Shown one piece after another: positions 1 through 8,023 of a DNA stretch of 64,000 nucleotides. The notes beneath the pieces were generated by a model. The model saw only the letters and a list, made by a program, of their open reading frames with translations, had not been told where the DNA came from and made no database searches. The stretch spans positions 237,503 through 301,502 of the forward strand of contig JAFXHX010000003.1 of assembly GCA_017536205.1 (NCBI GenBank), read 5' to 3'. Source of the stretch: Clostridia bacterium (lineage in GTDB: Bacteria; Bacillota; Clostridia; Christensenellales; Borkfalkiaceae). The position numbers and the translations under genes are program-made. Numbering within the stretch: the first letter of the stretch is position 1; each line of letters begins with the position of its first letter.

Positions 1-96
1 GACCTTGACACCGTTGTTTGCGACTATTTATCGGGTATGACCGATAGGTATGCAATTCGCGCGTTTTCGCAGATTTTTATTCCCGAAAGTTTTTAG
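1..96 (+). CDS. dgt: C-terminal end of a dGTPase-like HD phosphohydrolase (partial)
   Basis: The first 96 bases read in frame 1 as the tail of a protein ending in DYLSGMTDRYAI...PESF and a TAG stop. The D-Y-x-x-G-M-T-D-R-Y-A motif is the typical C-terminal signature of deoxyguanosinetriphosphate triphosphohydrolase-like proteins, which cleave dGTP to deoxyguanosine and triphosphate. In Firmicutes such a gene commonly sits just upstream of dnaG. The stop codon overlaps the AGGAG ribosome binding site of dnaG, so the two are probably co-transcribed. Only 31 residues are visible, so the catalytic HD residues cannot be checked. Confidence 0.75.
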   Translation, partial: DLDTVVCDYLSGMTDRYAIRAFSQIFIPESF

Positions 97-104
97 GAGA
101 TTAA

Positions 105-1886
105 ATGGCATTATATGGCGAAAAGTTTTTAGATGAACTTTTATCAAAAATAAATCTCGTTGATATAGTTAGCAGGTACTGTAACCTACAGCGCCGTGGC
201 TCGTCTAATTACTGGGCGTGCTGTCCGCTACCTGGTCACACTGAAAAAACCCCGTCGTTTACCGTAAACGAACCGGGGCAGTTTTACCATTGTTTCGGTT
301 GTGGCAAGGGTGGTGACGCTATAAGATTTATTCAAGAAGTTGAAACGGTTGATTTCGTAGACGCCGTTAAAATACTTGCCGAAATTGCCAAAATGCCACT
401 TCCCGTTCAAAGCGAGAAAGATGCAGAAAAGTCAAAACTACTTAAAAATAAAAAAGATAGGCTTCACGATATACTTCGTGAAACGGCTATATTTTACGCT
501 AAAAACCTATACGATGAAAAGGCGCTACGCTGGCGTGAATATCTTGCAAAGCGTGGGCTTGACGGTAAAACCGTTAAAGTTTTCGGCATAGGTGCATCGC
601 TCGATTACGACGGGCTACCTAGGCACTTAAAGGGGCTTGGATATACCGAAGAAGAAATGCTCGAAGCAGGCGTTTGTCAGCGCAGTGAACGCGGAAAAAT
701 ATACGATTTTGAAGCAGAGCGCTTAATAATTCCCATAATAAACTCTATGGGAAAAGTTATTGCGTTTGGCGGAAGAATATATGAAGATAAAGGTTTTGGC
801 AAGTATAAAAACACTGCCGAAACGGTTATTTTCAACAAGAAAAACAACCTTTACGGCATAAATAACCTTAAAAAAGTTAAGCAAGAAGAAAACTTTGATA
901 AGGTTATTATGGTGGAAGGGTATATGGACGCTATATCGCTATATATGGCGGGCTTTAAAAACGTAGTTGCGTCAATGGGCACTTCGCTTACCCTTCAACA
1001 AGCAAAACTGCTTAAAAGATACGCCACTACCGTGCTCGTTAGTTACGACGGTGACTCGGCAGGTCAAAACGCAACGATTAGAAGTTTAGATATTTTTGAA
1101 AACGAAGGTTTTGAAGTCAAAGTAGTTTCCCTTCCTGACGGGCTTGACCCAGACGACGTTATTAGAAAATACGGCAAAGAAGGGTATCAAACGCTACTTA
1201 ATAATGCGCAACCTTTAATAGACTATAAACTTTCGCTAATTGAAAATGGAAAAGATTTACAAGACGTTAGCGAAAGGCGCAAATACGTTCAAGAGAGTTT
1301 AGAACTTATTCGCACCGTGAAAGACGAGTTTTTAAAAGAAGAACTCGTTAAAAAGGTTTCGCAAACTAGCGAAATTAGTTACGCATCGCTTAAACGCGAT
1401 TTAGAATCGGGCACCGTTACGGTAAAGCCCACTCAAAAAAAAGAAGAAATAGTAGTTAAAAGGGTTAAAAACAACGCTACGTCGCTTGCAGAGCGAGTAG
1501 TTTTGTGGGCTTACGTAAACGACAAAGACTACGCTCACGATAAAGACCTTCAACTACTTAATTTTACAGACTCCACGCGCGACACGATAGCAGAGCATTT
1601 AGTTTACGACGAGGCAGGCACGGTTAAGCCAAGACTATATAAGATAGTTGGAGACGAGGGCCTAGCGGAACTTGATGCAATACTTTCGTGTGGCGATATA
1701 ATTCCGAGTGATGAAAGCGACCATAAAAGGTATTTCTACGACTGTTACAATGCGGTAAGAAAACATAATTTAGCCGAAGATGTTAAAAGATTGAACGAAC
1801 TTTATAAACTAGAATTAAACCAAGAAGCAAAATTAAAATACGCTGAACTCATCGCTCAAAAAATGGAAGAGATAAAAAACGTTTAA
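105..1886 (+). CDS. dnaG: DNA primase DnaG
   Basis: Synthesises RNA primers for replication in complex with the replicative helicase. The 593 residues match the usual DnaG length. The N-terminal CHC2 zinc finger lies at about residues 36-70, with putative ligands C40, H45, C63 and C66. The TOPRIM catalytic core shows VEGYMD (about residue 270) and YDGDSAG (about 316). The C-terminal third would be the helicase-binding region. The start follows AGGAG at 95-99 by 5 nt. It heads the classical dnaG-rpoD macromolecular-synthesis operon. One oddity is that the first zinc pair is spaced C-x4-H (CPLPGH) instead of the common C-x2-H (CPFH), a two-residue insertion inside the zinc-binding loop. Confidence 0.97.
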   Translation: MALYGEKFLDELLSKINLVDIVSRYCNLQRRGSSNYWACCPLPGHTEKTPSFTVNEPGQFYHCFGCGKGGDAIRFIQEVETVDFVDAVKILAEIAKMPLPVQSEKDAEKSKLLKNKKDRLHDILRETAIFYAKNLYDEKALRWREYLAKRGLDGKTVKVFGIGASLDYDGLPRHLKGLGYTEEEMLEAGVCQRSERGKIYDFEAERLIIPIINSMGKVIAFGGRIYEDKGFGKYKNTAETVIFNKKNNLYGINNLKKVKQEENFDKVIMVEGYMDAISLYMAGFKNVVASMGTSLTLQQAKLLKRYATTVLVSYDGDSAGQNATIRSLDIFENEGFEVKVVSLPDGLDPDDVIRKYGKEGYQTLLNNAQPLIDYKLSLIENGKDLQDVSERRKYVQESLELIRTVKDEFLKEELVKKVSQTSEISYASLKRDLESGTVTVKPTQKKEEIVVKRVKNNATSLAERVVLWAYVNDKDYAHDKDLQLLNFTDSTRDTIAEHLVYDEAGTVKPRLYKIVGDEGLAELDAILSCGDIIPSDESDHKRYFYDCYNAVRKHNLAEDVKRLNELYKLELNQEAKLKYAELIAQKMEEIKNV

Positions 1887-1897
1887 CGGAGGAAAAA

Positions 1898-2965
1898 ATG
1901 ACGGTAACTCAACAACAACTTGAAGAAATAATAAAAAACGTTGTAGAACAAAGCCAAGCCAAAAAGGTTATTAAAACAGACGACCTTATCGACAAACTCG
2001 AAGCGCAAAAATTAACTCCCGAGCAAATCGAAATCGTGTACGACGCTTTAAACAAAAACGGTATCGACGTGGTTGACAGTTTTGACGAACTTGCCGCTAA
2101 AGATAACGAACTTTTAAATCAACTTGAAAAAGAAGTGTCGATGGACGACCCTGTTAAAGTTTACCTTAAAGACATAGGCAAAATTGCGCTTTTATCTAAC
2201 GAAGAAGAAACCGAACTTGCCGAAAAGATGATGCAGGGCGACGTTAGGGCTAAAAACCGCCTTACCGAAGCAAACCTTCGTTTAGTTGTTTCTATTGCAA
2301 AGCGTTACATAGGTAGGGGTATGCACCTTTTAGACCTTATTCAAGAAGGTAACCTTGGTCTTATGAAGGCAGTTGAAAAGTTCGACTATAAAAAGGGCTT
2401 TAAGTTTTCAACTTACGCTACTTGGTGGATAAGGCAGGCAATTACAAGGGCTATTGCCGACCAAGCACGCACTATAAGAATACCCGTTCATATGGTTGAA
2501 ACTATAAACAAACTTATAAAAGTTTCGCGCCAACTTCTTCAAACTTACAACCGTGAGCCAACACCTGAAGAAATTGCCGAAGAAATGGGCATTAGCGTTG
2601 AAAGGGTTATTGAAATACAAACTATCGCGCAAGACCCCGTTTCGCTTGAAACGCCTATCGGTGAAGAAGAAGATAGCAACCTTGGAACTTTCCTTGAAGA
2701 TGAAAACGCCGCTTCTCCAAGCGACGTGGTTGCATCGCAAATGCTTAAAAAGCAACTTATATCAACGCTTGACACCTTAACGCCAAGAGAAGAAAAAGTT
2801 CTTCGTTTAAGGTACGGCATTGACGACGGCAAGCCAAGAACGCTTGAAGAAGTAGGTAAAGAGTTTAACGTTACTCGTGAGCGTATTCGTCAAATTGAAG
2901 CGAAAGCGCTTAGAAAACTCCGCCACCCGTCACGTTCTAAAAAACTTAAAGAGTACCTTGAATAA
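1898..2965 (+). CDS. rpoD: Primary RNA polymerase sigma factor (sigma-70/SigA)
   Basis: The housekeeping sigma factor directs RNA polymerase to TTGACA/TATAAT promoters, which are abundant in this window. The 355 residues contain a short region 1.1-like N-terminus, region 1.2 ([12 protein letters not shown], about residue 85), region 2 with the -10 recognition helix ([11 protein letters not shown], about 172), region 3 (about 200-270), and region 4 with the -35 helix-turn-helix ([18 protein letters not shown], about 315-335). It lies 11 bases after dnaG with a GGAGG site and ends in a TAATG overlap with the next gene. The short form, lacking the large insertion of proteobacterial RpoD, is normal for Firmicutes. 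Confidence 0.98.
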   Translation: MTVTQQQLEEIIKNVVEQSQAKKVIKTDDLIDKLEAQKLTPEQIEIVYDALNKNGIDVVDSFDELAAKDNELLNQLEKEVSMDDPVKVYLKDIGKIALLSNEEETELAEKMMQGDVRAKNRLTEANLRLVVSIAKRYIGRGMHLLDLIQEGNLGLMKAVEKFDYKKGFKFSTYATWWIRQAITRAIADQARTIRIPVHMVETINKLIKVSRQLLQTYNREPTPEEIAEEMGISVERVIEIQTIAQDPVSLETPIGEEEDSNLGTFLEDENAASPSDVVASQMLKKQLISTLDTLTPREEKVLRLRYGIDDGKPRTLEEVGKEFNVTRERIRQIEAKALRKLRHPSRSKKLKEYLE

Positions 2966-3603
2966 TGACAGAAAGGCTTGAAATAGTTTTTTCGCATATT
3001 AAAAAAACCGAGTCGCTTGCCGACGTTGGTTGCGACCACGGCTATATTGCAAAGGCGTGTTTAGATAGGGGAGTTACTAATAGCGTTATTATTAGCGACG
3101 TTTCTTCTAAAAGTTTGCAAAAGGCGAAAGAACTTTTAAAAAATTACGGAGATAAGGTCGTGCCAGTCGTAACCGACGGGTTTACGGGCTTTCCGTTTAT
3201 TCCAGAAACTGCAGTTATTGCGGGTATGGGGGGCGAAGAAATAGTTCACATACTACTCGGCGCTAACACCCTTCCTAAACGCCTAGTGCTTGCCCCGCAA
3301 AAAAATAGCGATAAAGTTAGAAGAACTTTAACTAAAAAGGGTTATAAAATAGAAAAAGACTTTACCTTTTTTTCAAGCGGAAAGTACTACGACTTAATAA
3401 CTTGTAGCGTTGGAAAAGATAGTTACACTGAACTTGAATATCTTTTCGGGCGCGATAATCTAAAAGATAAAGGCAAAGCCTTTATAGATAAAATCAACAA
3501 AGAAATTGAACTTTTAAACGGCGTTATAAACAGCGAAACGGCATCGGCAAGTTCTAAAGCCGAAGCCCTTTCAAGATTAGCCGTGTTAAAGGAGATATTA
3601 TGA
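2965..3603 (+). CDS. trmK: tRNA (adenine-N1)-methyltransferase TrmK
   Basis: Member of the TrmK/DUF633 family, which methylates N1 of adenine 22 in bacterial tRNAs using S-adenosylmethionine. The Rossmann SAM-binding motif I is seen as LADVGCDHGYIAKA near residue 17, and a GMGGEEIVHIL motif near residue 88 matches the family's conserved active-site segment. The 212 residues are slightly short but typical. The ATG overlaps the rpoD stop (TAATG), and the stop overlaps the next gene by ATGA, so translation is coupled along the operon. The rpoD-trmK-nif3 order is conserved in Firmicutes and supports the call. Confidence 0.9.
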   Translation: MTERLEIVFSHIKKTESLADVGCDHGYIAKACLDRGVTNSVIISDVSSKSLQKAKELLKNYGDKVVPVVTDGFTGFPFIPETAVIAGMGGEEIVHILLGANTLPKRLVLAPQKNSDKVRRTLTKKGYKIEKDFTFFSSGKYYDLITCSVGKDSYTELEYLFGRDNLKDKGKAFIDKINKEIELLNGVINSETASASSKAEALSRLAVLKEIL

Positions 3604-4370
3604 ACGTTTCAAGCGTTTTTAACATTTTAAACGAGTATGCGCCTATTAAACTTTCTAGCGAATTAGTCGCCCTTGAAAACGGTTACGATAACAGTGGAAT
3701 AATTCTTCCCGTAACCGAAGATATAAAAGGCGTAGTGTTTTCGCTTGACTTAACCGTTAAGGCGGTAGAAAGGGCAATAGAAGAAGGGGCAAACTTAATA
3801 GTTACGCATCACCCTGCAATTTATTTGCCTATCAATAAAATTAGCGAAAACTCGGCAATATTTCTTTGCTTAAAAAACAAAATAGGCGTTATATCAATGC
3901 ATTTAAATCTAGATACTTGCGAGCGTGGTATAGACTATTATTTGGCCCAAGGTTTAAACGCAAAAACGCAAACCATTTTAACCCCGCTTTCAATTTCTAA
4001 CACGGGCTACGGCAGGCTTTTTAGTTTTAACGGAACGGCAGGCGATTTAAAAAGCCTTTACGAAAAGGTTTTTAAAACTAACAAAACCGTTCTTTACGGA
4101 AACCCAAACGTTCAAATTAAAAAAGTTGCGTCGTTTTGTGGCTCGGGGCTTAACGAAAGCGAAATTGAAAAGGGAAAAGACGCCGATATTTTTATTTCGG
4201 CAGATATAAAGCATCATATTATTTTAGAACTTTTAGAAAAGGGAAAACTCGTTTTAGAAGTTACGCACTATTCTAGTGAAGTTTACGGGTTTAAGAAGTT
4301 CTATGAGTTCATAGCCACGAAATTAAACGAAATAAAAGCAGTATTTTACGAAAACGAAATAATGCTTTAA
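3600..4370 (+). CDS. Nif3-like dinuclear metal-centre hexameric protein (YqfO family)
   Basis: Nif3/YqfO family protein, often labelled GTP cyclohydrolase 1 type 2. The cellular role is not settled. Metal-ligand motifs are visible as THHPAIY (about residue 70) and MHLNLDTC (about 100), with a C-terminal H-Y-S-S-E segment near residue 225 that supplies the remaining histidine and glutamate. At 256 residues it is the short form without the inserted PII-like domain found in B. subtilis YqfO. The ATGA overlap with trmK marks an operon. The family call is confident, the biochemical activity is not. Confidence 0.88.
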   Translation: MNVSSVFNILNEYAPIKLSSELVALENGYDNSGIILPVTEDIKGVVFSLDLTVKAVERAIEEGANLIVTHHPAIYLPINKISENSAIFLCLKNKIGVISMHLNLDTCERGIDYYLAQGLNAKTQTILTPLSISNTGYGRLFSFNGTAGDLKSLYEKVFKTNKTVLYGNPNVQIKKVASFCGSGLNESEIEKGKDADIFISADIKHHIILELLEKGKLVLEVTHYSSEVYGFKKFYEFIATKLNEIKAVFYENEIML

Positions 4371-4386
4371 CCCTAGGAGGTATATT

Positions 4387-5118
4387 ATGCAAAAACAGGC
4401 ACAACTAATCGTTAAGTATCAGGAAACTGACAAGAAACTTAAACTTATTGAAGACGAACTTAACGGTAGTGAAGACGCTAAAAAGTTTTTCACCGCAAGA
4501 AAGTTTTTACAAACGGTAAAAGAAAAACTTGCTGAACTTGACCAAAAGGCAAAGGTTTTAACCGATAACTATAACGCTTTACTTAGCGAAGCAAAATCGC
4601 TTGAATTAAGCGCTAAAAGTTACGAAGATAAAATTGCCTTATGCGAAACTGAAGAAGAACTTAACGCGCTCAAACGCAAGGTTGACGATTTAAAGGCTAA
4701 ATCTTCTTCGATAGAGCAAAAGATTGATAGCGTTTCTAAAGAGATGAACGACCTTTATAAAGAGTATGCAGACCTTGGCAGAAAGAACGTTGAAATGAAA
4801 GCCGTTTATAGCGAATACGGCCCCAAAGTTCAAGAACTTAAAACTTCTAAAGATAAAGAAATGGCAGAAGTTAAGGCTGAACTTGATAAACTTTCTAAAG
4901 AGATAAACGCCGAACTTATGGCAAAATATCAGTCTAGAAGAAAAGATAAAAAGTTCCCCATAGTTTTCGGGCTTGACTTTTCTAAAAATATGAACTACTG
5001 CCCACGATGTGCAACTCAACTTTTTGCTGGTTTCGTTAGCGAACTTAAACAGGGCGAAATTAAAGAATGTGAAAGTTGTCATATGCTAATTTACGGCTAT
5101 GACTCGAAAGAAAAATAA
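4387..5118 (+). CDS. Coiled-coil protein with C-terminal C4 zinc ribbon
   Basis: 243 residues, of which about 1-185 are Lys/Glu/Leu-rich coiled coil. They are followed by a C4 zinc ribbon with a CPRC pair near residue 203 and a CESC pair near 229. This architecture matches the zf-RING_7/DUF164 family (CdsZ-like), known as a helical hairpin with a nucleic-acid-binding zinc ribbon of unclear role in most bacteria. It has a strong AGGAGG site and sits 16 bases after the Nif3 gene, a linkage common in Firmicutes and other phyla. It has no membrane segments or signal peptide, so it should be cytoplasmic. Confidence 0.85.
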   Translation: MQKQAQLIVKYQETDKKLKLIEDELNGSEDAKKFFTARKFLQTVKEKLAELDQKAKVLTDNYNALLSEAKSLELSAKSYEDKIALCETEEELNALKRKVDDLKAKSSSIEQKIDSVSKEMNDLYKEYADLGRKNVEMKAVYSEYGPKVQELKTSKDKEMAEVKAELDKLSKEINAELMAKYQSRRKDKKFPIVFGLDFSKNMNYCPRCATQLFAGFVSELKQGEIKECESCHMLIYGYDSKEK

Positions 5119-5136
5119 TTTAAGGGGGAGAGTTTT

Positions 5137-6867
5137 ATGAAACTCAACTATAAAAGAACAATACTCGTTGGCTTTGCGTTTTTCTTAATAAGCGTATTTT
5201 GGCAAGCGTACGACAATATCGTACCTATGATGCTCGTTAACAAGTTTGGTCTTAACCAAACGGTTTCAGGCTTAATTATGGCGCTAGACAACGTGCTTGC
5301 GTTATTTATGCTTCCGCTTTTCGGTACTTTGTCGGATAAAACAAAATCGAAATACGGTAAAAGAACGCCCTACGTCGTTATAGGTACGGTGCTTGCAATA
5401 GTAATGTTTATAAGTTTAACGTTTGCCGACAATATGCAACTTTCAAAGGTTTACGAAGCAAACGACAACGCTACCTTTATGGAAACCATTTGGGAAGAAA
5501 ACGACGAAATAGCAAACCTTGAACAAAAAAGCGAATCTTTCGGTATGTTTGCTAGTGACGACGGTGCTAAAATAACCACTCAAGACTATATGGCTAATAT
5601 TGTGTATAACAAAGATTACGCCGAACTTTCTTCTAACGAAAAGTTGGAACTTAAAGCGTACTTTAAAGACCTTGTTAACCACTCGAAAGACACCTATACC
5701 TACGATAGCGAAAGTAAAACTTATACTTTTATTAGTTACGACGCTGAAAAGGATAAGTTCTTTGTTGGTGACACCGAAGTTCAAAAGGGTGGAAGCGATA
5801 ACGTTTACACCAACGTTGTGGTGGCGGCTAGGTCGGCGTATGCGTGGAACCAAACCAAGCAAAACCCCACACCACTCATATTATTCTTTGCGCTTTTACT
5901 TTTAACGCTTATATCAATGGCAACTTTCCGTTCGCCAGCCGTTGCGCTTATGCCCGACGTTACGCTTAAACCACTCCGTTCAAAAGGCAACGCAATAATT
6001 AACCTTATGGGCGCAGCAGGCGGTATATCTGTGCTTGTTCTTGGTATGATATTCGGCACGGGTGACGTTAAAAATCAAATGATGTCGTACACGTTCTTCG
6101 TTACGACGGTATGCGTCATTATGCTCGTTGCGCTACTTATATTTATATTTACCGTTAAAGAAGTTAAATGGGCAAAAGAAATGGAAGAAGAAACTTTAAG
6201 TCTTGGACTTGAAGAAAAGGAAGAGCCGATTGTAGAAGGCGAAAAACGCAAACTTTCAAAACCCGAACTTACTTCGCTTTTACTTATTCTTGCATCAGTT
6301 GCACTTTGGTATATAGGCTATAACGCAGTAACTTCAAAATATTCGCTTTACGCAACTACGGTACTTCAAAAAGACTATAATTCAACGCTTATTATAGCGC
6401 AGGCGGCGGCTATCGTATCTTACGTTCCCGTTGGTATGGTTGCATCGAAGTTTGGTAGAAAGAAAACCATTTTAGCAGGCGTTTTAATGCTTGCAACGGC
6501 GTTCTTCTCTGCAATATTCGTAACGCCTAACTCATCTATCGTTATAATGTACCTTATATTTGCCTTAGCAGGTATAGGTTGGGCAACTATAAACGTTAAC
6601 TCGTTCCCCATGGTAGTTGAACTTGCTTCTGGTAGCGACGTTGGTAAATACACAGGTTACTACTACACGGCATCTATGTCGGCGCAAGTTATTACACCCG
6701 TGCTTTCTGGTTTAATTATGGATATGGCTGGAACTATGAAAGTTCTTTTCCCATACGCGTCAATTTTCGTTGCGCTTGCGTTTGTAACTATGTTCTTTGT
6801 AAAACACGGCGATAGCAAGCCCCTTCAAAAGAAGTCGGCTCTTGAAAACTTTGATATAGACGACTAA
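5137..6867 (+). CDS. MFS transporter with large extracytoplasmic insertion
   Basis: Major facilitator superfamily permease of 576 residues, longer than the usual 400-450. The N-terminal half has TM1-3 (residues about 8-97) with the cytoplasmic loop GTLSDKTKSKYGKR, a typical MFS loop 2-3 motif that resembles glycoside/sucrose-type carriers. Between TM3 and TM4 lies a hydrophilic stretch of about 145 residues (about 100-245), predicted outside by topology. The C-terminal half repeats the pattern with SKFGRKKTILAG near 435. The substrate cannot be read from sequence. The ribosome site is GGGGGAG. It could be the last gene of the dnaG operon. Its stop overlaps the convergent spmB stop by 2-3 bases. 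Confidence 0.85.
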   Translation: MKLNYKRTILVGFAFFLISVFWQAYDNIVPMMLVNKFGLNQTVSGLIMALDNVLALFMLPLFGTLSDKTKSKYGKRTPYVVIGTVLAIVMFISLTFADNMQLSKVYEANDNATFMETIWEENDEIANLEQKSESFGMFASDDGAKITTQDYMANIVYNKDYAELSSNEKLELKAYFKDLVNHSKDTYTYDSESKTYTFISYDAEKDKFFVGDTEVQKGGSDNVYTNVVVAARSAYAWNQTKQNPTPLILFFALLLLTLISMATFRSPAVALMPDVTLKPLRSKGNAIINLMGAAGGISVLVLGMIFGTGDVKNQMMSYTFFVTTVCVIMLVALLIFIFTVKEVKWAKEMEEETLSLGLEEKEEPIVEGEKRKLSKPELTSLLLILASVALWYIGYNAVTSKYSLYATTVLQKDYNSTLIIAQAAAIVSYVPVGMVASKFGRKKTILAGVLMLATAFFSAIFVTPNSSIVIMYLIFALAGIGWATINVNSFPMVVELASGSDVGKYTGYYYTASMSAQVITPVLSGLIMDMAGTMKVLFPYASIFVALAFVTMFFVKHGDSKPLQKKSALENFDIDD

Positions 6868-7379
6868 TAAAATAGTCTGCAAATAAAGCAGGCAAAAATC
6901 GTTGCAAAAACGTTCGCCACGAGCGATATTATTATCGCTTTCGTGGCGTTTTTGTTTTTACAAAGCGAATAGTAAATAGCCGAAACGTAAAAGGTGGTTT
7001 CAGCCGAGCCAAAAACGGCAATAGCGCATAGCGAAACGTAACTTTCGGCGCCGTAGGTAGATAGTATTTCGCTTAAAATTGCAAGGCTACCACTTCCCGA
7101 AAACGGTTTTAATAGCACAAGTGGTGCAATTTCAGTTGGTATTTTGAAAACTGAAAATATCGGCTCTAAAAGTGATAAAACAACGCTACTAAGCCCCGAA
7201 ATCGTAAATAGTTCACTCATAAAAAGAACGGCGAGTATCGGTGCAAAAAGCGAATAAAGTAGTGGCAAACACTCTTTAACGCCGTTTAAAAACGTTTGGT
7301 AAACGTTAACTTTTTTAACTATTGCAATTATAAACACCAAAAGCGCAACGATAGGGAGTAAATATATAAAACCGTTCAT
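6864..7379 (-). CDS. spmB: Spore maturation protein B
   Basis: 171-residue membrane protein of the SpmB family, needed with SpmA for core dehydration of endospores in B. subtilis. Visible hydrophobic segments include FIYLLPIVALLVFIIAIV (residues 4-21), PLLYSLFAPILAVLFM (about 40-55), and a C-terminal AIIISLVANVFATIFACF stretch. The family-type nucleoside-transporter-gate motif LLKPFSGSGSLAILSEIL occurs near 87-104. It overlaps spmA by ATGA, as expected for a two-gene spmAB operon. It converges on the MFS gene with overlapping stops and no space for a terminator. Confidence 0.92.
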   Translation of the reverse strand: MNGFIYLLPIVALLVFIIAIVKKVNVYQTFLNGVKECLPLLYSLFAPILAVLFMSELFTISGLSSVVLSLLEPIFSVFKIPTEIAPLVLLKPFSGSGSLAILSEILSTYGAESYVSLCAIAVFGSAETTFYVSAIYYSLCKNKNATKAIIISLVANVFATIFACFICRLFY

Positions 7380-7912
7380 TTAAAAACCTTGCAAAAAATT
7401 ATGCCAACTGCGGTTGAAACCGTTGTAGAAAGTAGCGAAACAATAATTACCGCGCCAACGTTAGTTCCGCCGTTTAACGTGTATAACTGAATAACCGAAA
7501 GGGGAAACAGTTGAATAGACGTTGAAGATATAACGGTTAATAAAGTTTTTGCGCTTTCGTTGCCCGTATCGTCTAGCATTTTCATTGCCTTAATTCCAAG
7601 TGGCGTTGCCACGCCCGAAAGCCCAAGCGCGTTGGCTATTAGGTTAGTTGATATAACTTCGCTTGTTTTAGCGTTTACTTTAAAGGCTTTTTTAACGGGT
7701 TTTTCAAGAAGTTTTGCAAGTTTTTCGTTAATTTTCGTTTCTTTTAAAAGTTCGTTTAGCCCCATAAAAATTGCGTATGCCGAAATTAGCGCAAGCATAA
7801 GGTTAACTGTTTTTTCACAGGAACTTGAAATTGCGTTTAAAAAGGTTTCGGGTGAGTTTATAAGCGAAAATATTAGCGATGCCACTATAATTAAACAAAA
7901 AACGCCGTTCAT
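7376..7912 (-). CDS. spmA: Spore maturation protein A
   Basis: 178-residue multi-pass membrane protein of the SpmA family, partner of SpmB in spore core dehydration. It has an N-terminal hydrophobic segment (CLIIVASLIFSLI), a nucleoside-gate-like core with NLIANALGLSGVATPLGIKAM near residues 88-108, and a TVISSTSIQLFPLSVI segment around 125-140. First gene of the spmAB pair. The bases just before the ATG contain no recognisable Shine-Dalgarno sequence, so either the start or the translation mode is unusual. Presence of this pair supports an endospore-forming host. Confidence 0.92.
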   Translation of the reverse strand: MNGVFCLIIVASLIFSLINSPETFLNAISSSCEKTVNLMLALISAYAIFMGLNELLKETKINEKLAKLLEKPVKKAFKVNAKTSEVISTNLIANALGLSGVATPLGIKAMKMLDDTGNESAKTLLTVISSTSIQLFPLSVIQLYTLNGGTNVGAVIIVSLLSTTVSTAVGIIFCKVFK

Positions 7913-7957
7913 ACTTTTACGATATTAAAAGTTTGGCGTTATTATTCTAAAATTGAG

Positions 7958-8009
7958 TTTACAAAAGTTTAAGGTTGTTGTATAATAATTAAAGTTAAAC
8001 TAACTTTAA
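7958..8009 (+). promoter_or_regulatory. metG promoter with perfect inverted repeat at the start site
   Basis: TTTACA at 7958-7963 and TATAAT at 7981-7986 with 17-base spacing fit a sigma-A promoter. Immediately downstream is a perfect 9-bp inverted repeat, TTAAAGTTA at 7989-7997 and TAACTTTAA at 8001-8009, covering the expected transcription start. It could be an operator or a 5' mRNA hairpin. It has no following U-run, so it is not a terminator. Confidence 0.6.
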
Positions 8010-8023
8010 GCATAGGAGAAATT

